A DNA stretch of 64,000 bases from Acanthaster planci (Eukaryota > Echinodermata > Asteroidea > Valvatida > Acanthasteridae): positions 331,701 to 395,700 of the forward strand of contig NW_019091469.1 of assembly GCF_001949145.1 (NCBI RefSeq), given 5' to 3'. Shown here one piece after another: positions 45,528-59,267 of the stretch (the stretch's first letter is position 1; each line of letters opens with the position of its first letter). Under the pieces are notes generated by a model. It was not told the origin of the DNA and did not search any database. It saw nothing but the letters and a program-made list of their open reading frames with translations. The translations under genes were made by a program, and so were the position numbers.

Positions 45528-48500
45528 TCAAATCAATTTGTTGTTCTTATGATATGCCCTCTACCTTGTGTACTGGGTCTCCATTAATGCATGAAGCTTG
45601 CGACGGGGCTGGTTACAAACACACACAGATCAATACAATTATCCAGAAAATAAAAGTTAACAACGAGTTTAGGTACCAAGTGGAAAGGAAAAAACACTGA
45701 ACGCAAAAAACGCAGCATTTTAATGCCATTAAATACCCTAAATAAGCCGCGTAGTGGGTTGACGAACCATCAATGTTTTGCTAGAGTGATCTTAGTGGGG
45801 TATCGATGGAAAACGACGAACCTTTAGAAATACGGACGTGTCTTGCATTAAAAAACGGACAGTTTAAGCAGCGCCCAAAGTACGAGGCAATATTGGGCCT
45901 GGAGATAACAGAGACATAAAACCAGCATTACAGAACCAGGAAGGTATCCGAAGCTTCAATGTCACCTAACTTTTATCTAAACTTACACTGTAAAAACAAC
46001 GCTTAGAGTTTAAACACATTTCTAAGTACATTTTTGTACCTACCTTTTTGACATGTTTAACCGCGACATGTTTAGTATTACGCTTTTAGGAATGTGCTGA
46101 AATGCTAAACGGATTTCAAAAAGCTAAACGTGTTCCACGGAAGAGCGTTTAGCGCTTAAACACATTCCGATTTCGACCTGTTGAAGTATTTTCCCAGAAA
46201 AATGAGGTACCAAAAGTTTTCAGTTTGCTGGGAAAAAACAGTTATTTAGCTGAACGATATATACTGTTCAGGGATCGCTAGATCCGCCCCATGAACAGCT
46301 ATAGCTTTCAGGAAAGGGGGGGGGGTGTGATTGGCGTACTGAAGGGATGCCCTGCTAAGGGGGTCCGAAAGCATCATGCACCGTTCCTAAATGAAAAGAA
46401 AACTTAACTTTAGATGGATAGATGACGGCGCAATCCTCGTCCAGGATTTTTTTCTCGGGTACTCGTTTTCCGTCATTTCACTAGTAGTTCGATTTAGTCC
46501 GCGGCTGAACGTGGGTTGTAACCCCCCTCCAAATCCGCTTCTGCTGTTAAATGGTTAGGTGTAGGCCTATGCAGTTTTATTCAAGATGAAAAGAACAACC
46601 CAGCTCGATTGTTTCAATGCTAGCTTCCATCCAATCACATGTCTACCTCAGAACAAAAAGAGCGCTGCAAAGCGAGTGTCCCACTTGTTGACGAACAACT
46701 CTGGTTTGCTCTCACACTGTTGTCACGTATAACCAAAACAAACTTTGCTTGATCATTACAGCAACAATATTCGGATCTGTATGCAATTTAAACATACAGT
46801 TACGCATTGGTTGACAGTTGTGCACATGTATTTGTGAAAAAAAGAGGCACAAAACTAATGCATGAACTTTGAAACAAGGTGTTATTTGAAGTGTTATCAT
46901 ATTTTACTCAATGTCAGTGGAGAAGTAACATCGAAAAGATATCACTAATACACTGTGTTTACTATAACTTTTCTTTCTTTCCTAATTGTTATGGTGTTAA
47001 CTAATGAAATTCTATATTAAGTTTGAAGTTTTTCTTTGACGAGGTATTGATCTAATTTTCAAAGAAGCGGGCTGATCGTCAGGCCAGCTCGCACCAGAAA
47101 CAGAAACTAAACTCACCACATTGCTTTCGGGACCCATCATGTGGCTGTTTTTACTTTGTTTTTTTTTTCTGCTGTAGGAAGCTGTTGTTATCAACAGTTA
47201 GAACTATCAGTTCATAGACGAGCTCTTGACAGAGATGGAACATATCAGCTTGTGATAGCTTGGTCCATTATTCCGTCAAATTGCACTGCCGATTTCGCTT
47301 GTTCCTCTCCTGTCGGCACGCCCATAGGCATATGTAGCTCGATCTGATTGGTCACCGGATGCTCGCAAACTCATTCTTTTCTTACAAGAAGGCGATTTCA
47401 ACGGAAATGACTGCAACATGAATGAGGATAGTTTGCTTGTATGGTTATGGTGTGCCTCCGAATATAAAACACCAGCACACCCTTGGGCTAAGTACCTCAT
47501 TAGAGTGCGGGCCTGCTAAGATGTAAGAAACATATTTTCTTGGTACATTCGCTGACTGTAAGTAGCCATCGAACACGAGATTAAGCTATTAGGATCATAC
47601 AATGGCCTTTCAGTGCTTCCTTATCATAACAAGAGCAGTGCACACCAAAATAACACTCTCATTTTTGCAGCTCAAGAATGAAGATTTAAGTATGCATTGA
47701 AAAGCTTTGTTGTGACTAGGAAAGAATAATCTCCAACTTACTGAACAAAATCTACTAGCGGTTTCAGCACAAGAAGATGTGCACGCAGTTCCGCGGGACT
47801 TTCCTGTGTTTGGACACTGGTTGAAGACACGAGCACACATCTTCGGGGTAGTTGAAGAAATGCTACGGGGAAGTCGGGAGAAAGACTCCCACGAGGAAGG
47901 AAAAGGTCGTTCAGTCGACCTTCAAGACACGGCTTTGACAGAAATCAGCGACGTGATTACATGCAATCATGTCAAAAATTCAATACTGGTACGTCACCTT
48001 CTACCATAATCCTGTCACTATAGTGTACAATTCAATTTACGCAGGTTTGGGAGAGTTAACAGGAAGCGTATAGTATCCCGAGGATGCCTCTATAATCTGT
48101 CGTGTTACGCTTAAACTTATTAATGCAAGTCCTCTGGTGTTATTAGGTCCTCATGTGCCATGGCATTTCAACAAGTTTTCCCGGTCTTCTTTCCTCGTTG
48201 TCCTCTTGACTAGCCCGCGGTACGAATTAACATCCAAGAGGTCTTTCTCTCCTGTTTCAAGAGCCTCTCATGTCAACAATTTGCCACGTGCATTCTGACG
48301 GGTGCCGTCAAAATTTGTGCACGCTCATACCCTCCAGTAAAATCGGAGTCAACGTTTATGTGCGGATGGGAGGACAAACAAGTGGTTAAAAACAAATGTA
48401 AGTTAGGCATCGAGACTTGTGGGTTACTGTGCTATTTGCATACTGATGTAATCTGGAACATAATGAGTTGGAACGCATTAAAATATTCATGGAAATGCAG

Positions 48501-51500
48501 ACGTCGCAGACAAAGTGCAGTGTCTGCTTGGAGCACTTTGCAGTTTTACATTTTTGAATGCATTTGCCTTTCTGCAAATGCCAAACGGTTAAAGTCATGC
48601 ACGTTATTTTTTGTACACGATTCTTGGCCATATTTACCCTTGTTGACGACATTTTGTGACTGTGAGGTTTCTTTGCCCTCAGCCCAAAAACAAGGAGCAC
48701 TTCGAAACTTAGTCCGGCGCCTACGACAAACCCTTACAGGAAGATGGTTTTGAGCACCTATGGAAGAGACTGTGAGAATAATAGATGTCTTATTCTGCTC
48801 CTTATCGACTCGTCGGCTGCGGAGGACAGCAACCGGCAAAAGGTGATACCAACAAACCTCAAAAAGGTCAAGTGTCCCAGAAAGTATTATTGGAATGAGG
48901 ACAAATTCTCATTCAGTTATACTCAGTCCTTCTTGGTCTCCTCCAAGGAGAATTCAATGGTCCAGATAAAAGCATTCGAGGCCCATTTGGCATCATGTGT
49001 ATGCAAAAGGCACGTTAGACATAATTTATGGCTCCACTCTCAAAACATCAACGTTGCACGCTACATTACGCAAATGACACTTCTTCTGATTTATGGAGAA
49101 TTAATTTTGTTTTAGAGAACTTGACAGACCGATGTGCAGATGTGGAAGATGTTAACAAGGCTTGGCTCGGTAAAACTGGGTTACGTGACGGAACAAAAAG
49201 GGAGGGAGCCGGCAGAGGACAGATTGAAAATGAAGGTCGGGACAAATGTTTCCGTACGGTTTGTTAACAATTATACGCTTGAAAGAGAAGCAGCTTGTAA
49301 AGGAAAAGTGTAGAAGTTTATGAAGTGCAAGAATTGCAGAAAAAATGTCTCCTGTTACAGCAGTTTTAAGGAATTACCTTACTTTCCTTATGTTGAGCTT
49401 CCTCATTTCTTTCGCATCGAAGACGAGATGAAGAATGGCAGGTAATTCGCTTAAAGCCGTGCATGGGCGGGACGGCTGTCGTCTTCAGTAAAAGAATGAA
49501 GAGTACGTTGCACACGGTCTTTCCAAAGCATTCATTATACAGACAGGTCATTTGCAATATCAGAGTTCAGGAGACAGTGACGGCGACAATACGTTGTCAA
49601 AAACTATGCTGTGGGAATAAAGGACGATGTGACTTGGTCAGTCAGAAGAAGATGTCATGGGAAAAGAAAGGATAAAGAGGGTAGTAAAGAAACCAGGGAC
49701 CTTGCTGGCCATCCGGTTCTTGTCACAAAGGGTTTTAACTTAATTGCACTGTTAAAACAGCATCGTCATGTAAACGGACCCGTGCAGCTCAACTAGGCGA
49801 GAGACATAAATAGGCTCATTCGCATAGATCAAAACATCAACATCTATCGTTAGCAACATGGCATTAAGACCACCATATCAGGATTGACCATTAGCGTGTG
49901 AGCAATTCCATTGCAAAGATTGCTTCTCGAGTGCTGAGCAGAATAGAACGACAATCGCAATAACACTCAAGAAGCCCCGAGAGACAAAAATGAGATGGAG
50001 TCTTTTTACAAAACAGAAGTATATATAACACTGACTTTTAACCATATCACACTCCTCATGATTTCAAAAGAGTGTGCGTCTAATTTTTGGCAAGCAGGCA
50101 GTATTGCATATAATTTCCCTGACAGTAACTCGTGTGGCACGCCTCACAGTTCACCTTCGACAAATTAAAAACCATTTATTGTACATCTAGATAGCCTCAG
50201 AGATTATCACACAAAAGTAAAGATAAACACTCCACGAGGAAATCTATTTGATTGTCCATTGTCACTCAGGGAAAAAATAGTTGCGGTCGTCTAAACTTAA
50301 AACGTGGAGGAGACCCGATTTGGTGTTGGTGTGGTTCTTTCGTCCTTATTCTACCCTAATGCCGCTCTGAAGGCAAAGATATGAACTGAAGCCTGATACA
50401 TTTTTCCTCACACAGGTTATTTTGGCACCTACAAGGAGTTTACTTGCACAATCTAGCAAGATACGATTACCACTTGACCGTCGATGATTTGAAGCTTAAG
50501 AAAACGTTGATGCTTAAGAAAAGGTTGGAGTTTTTTCCCCTTAGCCTTTGAAAACCCGCAGGTTTTGACCTGCACTGACAGTTTCAATCCTTTCATAAAA
50601 TGAATGAGGTACAAATTTAGAAACACCTCGTACAGATTGTTGAAATAAATCATACACGGAAACCAAAAATGCATCAATAGGTTGAAATTGTACCACTCAA
50701 AGGCAAAAGAGTATCAGTGGATTTTATAATGATATCGAACAAAAGTTAACTTTTGCATATATAAAAAATTTTATCACGCTTGAGAGACTACTCAACAACG
50801 GCGAATAAAGCCAGTGAAAAATTTTATTTCCTGTGATGATTATCGTAAATGCCATACCGGGTTTGAGAAAGACCCAATTTGGGGTGCGGAATACTGTTTT
50901 GTTGCAAACAAATGATCCCAAAGACTGCTCCGAGGAGACGCCATTTTGTAAACGCTCGCGTGTGCTTTTGGGCTTTTTCTCTTTTTTATTTGGGGCGAAT
51001 GAGTTCTGCAATCACGACACCCAACTGGTGGAAAACGCGCGTACAATCTGCGTGCGAGCGTGGCATCACCGCAGTAAAGTTTGTAATTCTAGTAGCTGGA
51101 TAAATGCACCGTTCCATTATGTACGTTTTTGGATGCACGATGCGTCCATGGGTTTCACTTTCACGAACACAAAAATCGACTCCAATTAACATGACACATG
51201 TGTGCACTGCGTTCGGCCGTCAAAATCGCCCTGGGAGCGATTTTGCCGGATATGCAACGCCTGGCGCAAGTGCTGACGTGCGTATGGAAAGGCGCCTTAA
51301 GTCTTTTGAACCATGTTTAAAGAATATTGTCGCTACTGTGACCTATAACGTATGTTTTGAGTTTTGTTAACACATATGCTTCAAAGCACGTATAGCAAAG
51401 AAAATTTTAATAATTCCAGAAATAATTCTACTGTTTTGCAGTTGAACATCAAATTCAAGGGTTCACGAGAGAGCCAACAGACAACTACTATAGTAAGAAT

Positions 51501-54335
51501 AAAAATACAAGTTCAACATCTCTTACAGATTCCGGTAAAAAAAATGTATGAATGTACAACTTACATAGGGTGCGTTCTGATCTACTGTCAAATTCCGCCT
51601 ACCTGATCATTGTGATCTTGTCTAACTTCAATCGAGCCAGACATCTACTTATTTCCCTTTGAAAAAATGCATTCCGACAGCATTTACATAGGCAACCACG
51701 CGGACCACGTTCAGGGGAATTGCGCTTCACAGCAGTCTTTGGTCCCCAGACTGTTTTCAACCGACGCATTTAGATTCCCAGGCGTGTTTGACACGGTGCG
51801 TCCACATGCTATCAGCAAATGGGCGAAAATCCCGTAAGTAGGGGGATATGATTCCCACAGTTTGGCCTTTACAATGCACACCACACTGTAAAGAAAACGT
51901 TGGAGCACGATTTGACAGATAACATGCGGGGGGATGCTGCTGGTAACAGTGTGTTTTTGTCTTTGGCATTAACGTTGGAGGTTGTGCATATTACTTCTGA
52001 CTTGGCCGATTTTACCATCATTCCTTACTGACTCGTAGACTGGAGTCTATGTATTACAACGAACATAAGTCCGTATTTTTACAATGATCTTCGTTCATGT
52101 TTTTGTTAACAACGCTCATTGCCGCTCGTTCGTTAAAGCCATGTATCGTGGGCAACATTTTCCACGAAAGTGTTGCGCATTCCTTTCCCCAAATATCAAG
52201 CATTCTGACTGATAGTTAGTATTTTGCTTTGATCTTGAACAAGTGAATCGATAGCTTGCTGAAATGATCAGTATAAAACTCCCACATGTTGGATCAATGG
52301 TGCGAAAACATACATCGACACACCTATCCATTCACGCTTTTGCTAATAATTTGTTTATGGGTTAAAATTAAATATTTGGCATCACTGTGACCAAAAGCTC
52401 TGTAAAACGTCTTTAAATATGGAAATATGACAATTTGAAATAAGAATAAATCGAAGACTGAAAAAACCAACCAATTAGGGCCTACACCATGGCGTTTGAG
52501 AAACCCTTTCGAATGAATTCACATTTTTTACAATATAAAGTAGGGCACCGGAAACGGAATAGGCAAAGCACCCGCATCTGAATACCGATGAATGTGGTTT
52601 CACGTGAGTGGAGATGTCCGGAATAAAAGGATTAAAGGCAGTAAGTATCACAAGGAGCCCCCAAGAGAGCTCCCTTATTGAAAGTTCCGCCTACCTTTGA
52701 CTGCTGAAACTAATTGAAATTAATTGAATCGTGCGTTTTTTTTTCAACCCAGCATCCCAAAGGTAAATTTTTTTCCCTGATAATTTCCCTGCAAATATTT
52801 GCCCGTCGGCTGTTCCATGTAAAACATCTTCCAAAATAGACCATGCAGCCTAGGTAATTTGAGTGAAAGAAAATGAGCTGGGAGGGGGATGGAGGCAGCA
52901 AGTGGCAAAGCGTGCCTTGGGAGCAGATGGATAACACGTGTAAATATTCAGAACACAATGAAAGACTGGAAAGAGGTTGATGGATAATACTGAGTGACGG
53001 ACGGAGGCCTTGAAAACGGCTTCTAAACGGCTTGGCTCCAACAAAGTTACATTCAACAGAGCAAAGTGGCTAATGTACAGCAATCTGCAGCGACAACCGT
53101 AATATCTTGATGCAACAGTAGACATCGCTCATAAGGGAAGAGGGAACATTTGACAGCGTCACCAGATTTGGCATGTAATCAAGAATTATAGCAATGGAAA
53201 GAAGGGCTTTTCCCCTTCCCTCTATTATTTAGAGGTTCATTCTAATTGGTAGTCGTCAGCCGGGGGTACAAAAGTGCAGACGCCACGCCGGCGTTTATTA
53301 ATAATGTCAATCGGTATATCCATGATGCTGGAAGCATAGCTGATTTATATAACTCCATCAAACAATCATGCATGTGCAATTTCTCCTGCAAGAAAAAAAA
53401 ATTACGGTATTTATTTTTGATGTGACCCTCATCTCAGTATCGAATGCAGCATCGATAGTGTGCATTCACACAAAACTTGTGCCATACATAATTTAAAAAA
53501 GAGGCGCGACGTCGAGTGGGATACAGTAATTACAGATGAAACTTTGTATGCATGCTATTTTTGTCACCCGTGCTCAGGTTAGCCACGTGTCGTGAAAGTG
53601 CGGATCAACGAGAAGTTGATATGAATACTCGTGTGGGTTCAATAGCCTAAGGAGTGTCTGCTGCCTTTTAAAAGAAGACAATCCCACACGCTCGAGACGT
53701 TCAAAAAGGACATCTCCATCAAGTGACTGGAAAGGGTTGTCAGGTAAGGATCGAGGGACGTTCACCGCGAGAACAAGAACAAAAACCATTTAATGGAAGA
53801 CGAGACAGATGGACCAAGAGTGTCTCGCGAGAAAAAGACTTGGCAACTTATGTATAAAATTATATACGTGTTTCCCCTCTTCCCGAACTAAAGCGACGTA
53901 AGGACACACCTGAAAGGATTTGTCCCGCTATTGCAGCGTAAAAGGGCACGTACACGCCTGTAGCCCTGCATACTAATTTACATCTTTACGCAGTAATCGA
54001 AAGAGTGAGAGGGCCGGCCTGACGTTCTGATCTTAGAGGAACCTTTCGTTAAGTCAAAACAAACAAGCAGAACAGTCAAAATACAGTGGCCCTGAAGGCG
54101 CAAGTACGGGATCTATCAAAAGGGGGTTAAAAGTTTTTAAGTTAGCTGAAATTGTGGACTTCATCAATACCAGTATTGTTTAATTTTTTATCAACCAATA
54201 CAACTTTCAATCAATCAATGTACTAATATGTACGTGATGGAGGGATGGAGAACTTCATATCAACAAAAGTTGTTGTCAACCAAGGGCGAACTTCTGTATG
54301 AAGATTTTAATCAGCCTATGCAATGCATTTTTTCA
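45528..54335. other. Gene desert
   Basis: No supported exon. A cluster of related words (tttaaacacattt near 46010, ggaatgtgctgaaatgc near 46089, gcttaaacacattcc near 46154) makes an imperfect direct/inverted repeat of about 160 bp. The 131-codon ORF at 48358-48753 is overlapped by equally long antisense ORFs and looks random. Confidence 0.45.
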
Positions 54336-54630
54336 ATTTAACCACTGAAAATTCACCTATGTGTCTCAATTAAACTACCTGTAGAATTTTAACTTTGTGA
54401 TTTTAAAGGGTATTTTAGTGCCTTTCCAGGTTTTAAAATAATGAAATTTCAATGTTTGCTGTCATCCCGGGAAGAAAACTTTAATATTTGTCGTATTCTT
54501 CTGGCCCTATTTTCCTTTTTTTGTGATGGGATTCGTTGATTAGCTAACTCTTTCATAAAGCAAACCTATAAATTGAACAGCCTTTCTGGATAATATCACG
54601 GCAACTGCGCCCTTCGTAAGTTAGAAGCAT
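54336..54630 (+). repeat. Dispersed repeat copy, partner at 30748-31140
   Basis: Shorter diverged copy, same block order as the partner. Confidence 0.6.
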
Positions 54631-57600
54631 CCCCAACGCGGTAAACAAATTTCAACCAGAGCCATCGTAACTTATCCTAGACATGACATTTTGCTATGTA
54701 AGTATATGGCAATAATCCAGCAAAAAACCCTTTTCACAGAAATGCTCCCAGATAGCAACTTTGGAATTCACAATTTGAACATGAAAACATGCAAACTGAA
54801 CCATGTCTTCCTGGATTACGTCAAAGCAAAAGCGCCCTCACTTGCCTAGAAATGCTTGGTCGATTTTTAATATTTGGAAAAGTGCACTGTTCAGTTCACG
54901 TAACTCAAACAAGATGTCAAACAGTCTTCATACATCGCAGAAGAGTACAGAGATACACAAAAAGTGATTCTACTAAAAATTAATTTCCTGGTTCCTTTAA
55001 GCAGCATAAGTTTACTAAACTTCACCCTTGTTTGCCATTTTTGGCTCTATGACTAGAGTATTTTCTTTTGGTATTTAGTATCATTACTTCCACAGGATTC
55101 TTGTAACATGCACTTTACAAGTATTTTGGTTAGGTTTAGGTTTGAGTTTGCGTTGGCTTTCTCAGCCAGCCATACACAGTTGGCCATATCTGCGTTTGTG
55201 ACGTAGCAAAAGAAAGATTTATAAAAGTGGAATCCATGGCTCAATGATCGTGTCTAGGTTAAAGGGTTCTATCCTAGCGCTTTTTATCAACGTTGCAACA
55301 CGCGCTTTTCGTGCAACCTTACCGGTATATACCGTTCTTGTTTGTATGAAAAATATGCCACAACCTATGCTTTTCGGGACAGCTATTTGGGATAGACAAA
55401 ATCCAACGATTCATTTTGAAAGTCATGTACTCCAGCGGTATCAAGCTCGCGCAGTCGCTCTCGCATTAAATGTCCTTGCGAAAAAAAGGTGTTAATACAC
55501 CCCCCAAGCTTGCGCTCTGTGAAAAGCAACGCGGTGACGTGGGTGTGGGCGTGCTATACTATCGCGGTGCACTATGGCAAGAGTGCATGTTTTCTGAACT
55601 TAGCCAATGATACCGGTATGATGTGTAGCGCTGTATTGACGCAATCAAACAGTTGAATGACCATCAGTTTTGTAAGTGGCGGTCAACCCGCATTACGTTT
55701 CAGTTCAAGGAGCAAAAGGCAAAGTGATGTTGGCAGTTTCGGCTAAATGTCATCCCCAGTCAGATAAGGACGTGTCTAGTCTTAACAGTTCAGGTGCCAG
55801 ACCTAATACGCTTGTTAAACCTGATCAGACAAATTGTAAGACAGCTCAATGTGATTTAATAACAAGTGTCCGGTACCTCATTGCGCCGTGCATGACACCG
55901 CACATATTGATCTATGAGGCATCTTGCAATTATACTGCGGAGCATCAACATTTTTAATAAAACCATTGGAATATATGAAGCGGCGACCGAATGCAATATC
56001 TTCTTGATAAATAGTTTATATTAAGAAAGGAGAGTTGAAGTAGAAGGAGGAGGAGCAGGAGCAGATGAAGAAGAAGACGGGTGCACTTTGGTAAGGCTTG
56101 AGTAGTCTGACAACTTGAATAGTCTGATATTAGAACAATTATTACAATGGCAATCTTGTCTGTTTCCACAAACGTTTTGTGGTAGTTTCATAGTAGTGGG
56201 TATAAAACTTCATGGCGTTTTAATTAAAACCTTCTGAAAGCACACGAAAGAAAAGCCAGAGGAAAAATTCTCACAACTCTCACCCCTGAAGAGAACTGAA
56301 GGGTGATACAGAAATGTGATTTTAGGCCCACAATGTATTCAGTGTTGTAAGCAGCTGGAAAAGGTGCAGTGAGACGATCTAGGCATGAAAATTAATGAAT
56401 CAAAAAAGATGAATCAAAATTAAAGGTGCTAATATGCACATGTCCATGCATTGCAATAATGTGGAACCTCCATTCAATTTGAAGTTAAAAAAGCACTGCA
56501 CCTTTATCAGATATCTTCTACACCTGTCGGTCGACAGGATGGCTCTCGCCCGATAACAAATGTGCATTAATTACGCGACATCATTCAATTTCGCTCAAAA
56601 ATGCGGTCGCTCATATCAGAAAGATATGCATGAGAACTCGCCTTTTGAATCAATGTACAAAAAGCCATTTGGAACAATAATTAAACGAACACATTAATTC
56701 TTATAACAAATATCCTGAACGGGATAATTGGAATTCTACATTACCTGGACAATATATTCAGCGTTAATTGAACTTACTTTATCGCCGGAGTGCTGAATTT
56801 TCTCTCAATAAAATCCTGTTTCATGCGTGTGCTTTTTCGCTTCTTTTGTTTTGTTTGTCATTAAGGTAAATGGTGTGAAAAAGTATTATTCTTAACCATC
56901 CTAGTAAAAATACAGGGATAGGAATTAGGCAAAAGAAAGAGGAACAAAACGAAACAAGGCGAACAGTGGGGCATTAATTGAGCATTCAACTAATGGGGCT
57001 TTGGCAAGCCCAGTACACTGAGTCGTGCATGATAATCCGCTTTTTTTGCTTTAATCCATCTATAGTTCCAATGCCAGACCTTGAACATGCCGTTACATTT
57101 CAAGAGATTACTCCATTTGAATCAAGCATGACTGTCCAAATCCGCCCCAGCCTTGTACTGATTCTCATAGGTGCGTTCCAGTGGATAATCACTGGAAATA
57201 ACAGCGTTACCACAGTTTTAGTTTAGAGACGAAGCTTGGGACCCCACAATTTAAAAAAGGTACCAAAAGATAACAGAACAAATCACAAAGACATTTGATA
57301 AATATGAAACATTTTAAAAGATACATCAAGACAATTAACTAGCAAGTAAACCAAACATTAAAGCAAGCTGTACTCTCACCAAAATACTGCTTTATTAACT
57401 GTATAGTAAAAGCGGCAGATACAGTGTACTTTCACATTAAAAAGGAATAACATTTATGTAGTCTCTGACCTTTTCTTGGAAGACAGCTCCAAAATTACAC
57501 AGCAACAATGACAAAGTCTCTCAAAATCCACATGTGTTTACACAGAAGTACCGAAGAGCAGAAGGAAAGCCTCCAGAAACGAAAGTAAAGTGTGCATGAT

Positions 57601-59054
57601 TGATACCAGGCCGATCCATATAGTGTACATACAGTTAGAGGACTGCGTGCATATACGAATATGATACGAGTAAGACGTCGTTGACACTAACCTTGACAGC
57701 AAGATCTGCCACGGCTGAAATTTATTCAGCTTTTGCATAATGGCGGTGCGAAAACTTGCCATTCAGATTCTGCGAGAGAGTCGGTTAAGTTTTGTTTTGC
57801 CTTAAAAAACGAACAGACCTCTGTACAACGTAACATTGTTTCAGCGATGTACCTCTGTGGCCTCGGAATTAGCGCAAATTTAATATCACGGCTGTCTGGC
57901 ACCAGTGATTTGAAAATAGCGCACAGGCAGATATACAATAAAATAATGTTCCCGATGGAGTACTAAAGAATTCCGTTACTCCCATTTACGTGTTGCATAG
58001 TTTCTTTCGTCCGTAGCTGACCATCAACGGCACATTGTCGCATCATGCCGCCGCACTGTCATTGGCCTATCTAGAATTGATGGCAAATCGTTAGTAAGCC
58101 GTGTTTTGTGTGCGAGCTTCAGTCGAAATCCACCGTCGCAGCTGTGCTTATGTAGCGTTATTGACCGAGTTTTGACTTATTGGATGGGCGATTACCGACA
58201 AGCAGGTTAACCAGGTGAAAACGGTGCAATTCTGCTAAATGCACTTCAAAATTCTGCTAGATTCGACCAAATCCCACTTCAGTATGGTCTGCTCTTCAGT
58301 TCTGGTCTGCTCTTCAGTTCAGCTTTCGAAGTGAAAACAATTTTACGGAAACAGCGTTTGTCTTGTAGCGTTGCTAAGGACAAAACAAACAGTCTCCCGT
58401 AATTTCAGGTCAGGGCGTGCGTCGCTGTATAGACTTGCGCTTTGGAAAAATAAGAAAGTTTTTTTATCTGGTGTAAAACTATGTCCAAAGTTGTCAAACT
58501 TGCTTAATCGGCCGGAATCCTGCTGCCGCGTAATTTTAACGTGTTTTTCATGGGATACGGTGGAGTAATATGTACAATCAAGGAGTCCCGGCCCTCTAGT
58601 TCCCCATGCATTTAGTCGGGCACTCTTTTTTCAGATGACGTAATTTCTGTATTTTACATTTACATCTGGGAACCAGACAAACGAAGTGGTCTCATGTCCT
58701 GCGTTATGTACAAGCTGAAAACGCTTTTAAACTGAAAGTGCGTGGCCCAGTCTATTTACCCTGTGGGGTAAAAAAAGCTGCGTCGCCGTGCCACTTTTGG
58801 AGCCAGCTCCTGACCGGAAATCGGAGACTTTTTGCTCTAAAGAAGCATGTGCCCCAAAACAGCCAAATTAAAGTATAGCAACAGGCGCATGAGGTTGATC
58901 CGTTAAAAAACAAGGCCCTTCATACAGATGTTTTATGAGATTTAGTGATCACATCATGATTCCTGCTTTTTGGTTGATGTACCTGTCGTGTGAAAAATTG
59001 TACACTGTTTGAGACCTTCCCAGCACCAATTTCATACGCATTTCATTTCATTGG
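54631..59054. other. Gene desert
   Basis: Nothing supported. A purine-rich GGAGGA/GAAGAA stretch lies at 56038-56080. Short ORFs at 55244-55495 and 57733-57966 have no recognisable pattern. Confidence 0.45.
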
Positions 59055-59267
59055 TTTTGGTTTTCACGTCTTTTTTTAGTCATCCTGTAGGCCCATAGTG
59101 CAAATTATCAAAACGTGCCAAGCCTTGTATTGAGGGTTCGTTATCTTTTAGGCTCTCATGCAAACCCTGGATTCGATTTAAAACGCAGATTACAAAAGGC
59201 TTGGCACGTTTTGACAATTTGCACTATGGGCCTACAGGATGACTAAAAAAAGACGTGAAAACCAAAA
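59055..59267. repeat. Inverted repeat, 72-bp arms, 71/72 identical, 69-bp spacer
   Basis: Left arm 59055-59126 and right arm 59196-59267 are reverse complements with one mismatch (atca versus gtca in the caaattatca block). They share ttttggttttcacgtc, seven T/A, agtcatcctgtaggcccata and aaaacgtgccaagcctt. The spacer is unrelated sequence. No target duplication was evident. Near-identity of the arms implies recent origin or active sequence correction. Confidence 0.95.

Noticed and set aside
48358-48753. 131-codon plus-strand ORF
   Set aside because: Overlapped by antisense ORFs of about 100 codons; no splice context or family pattern.
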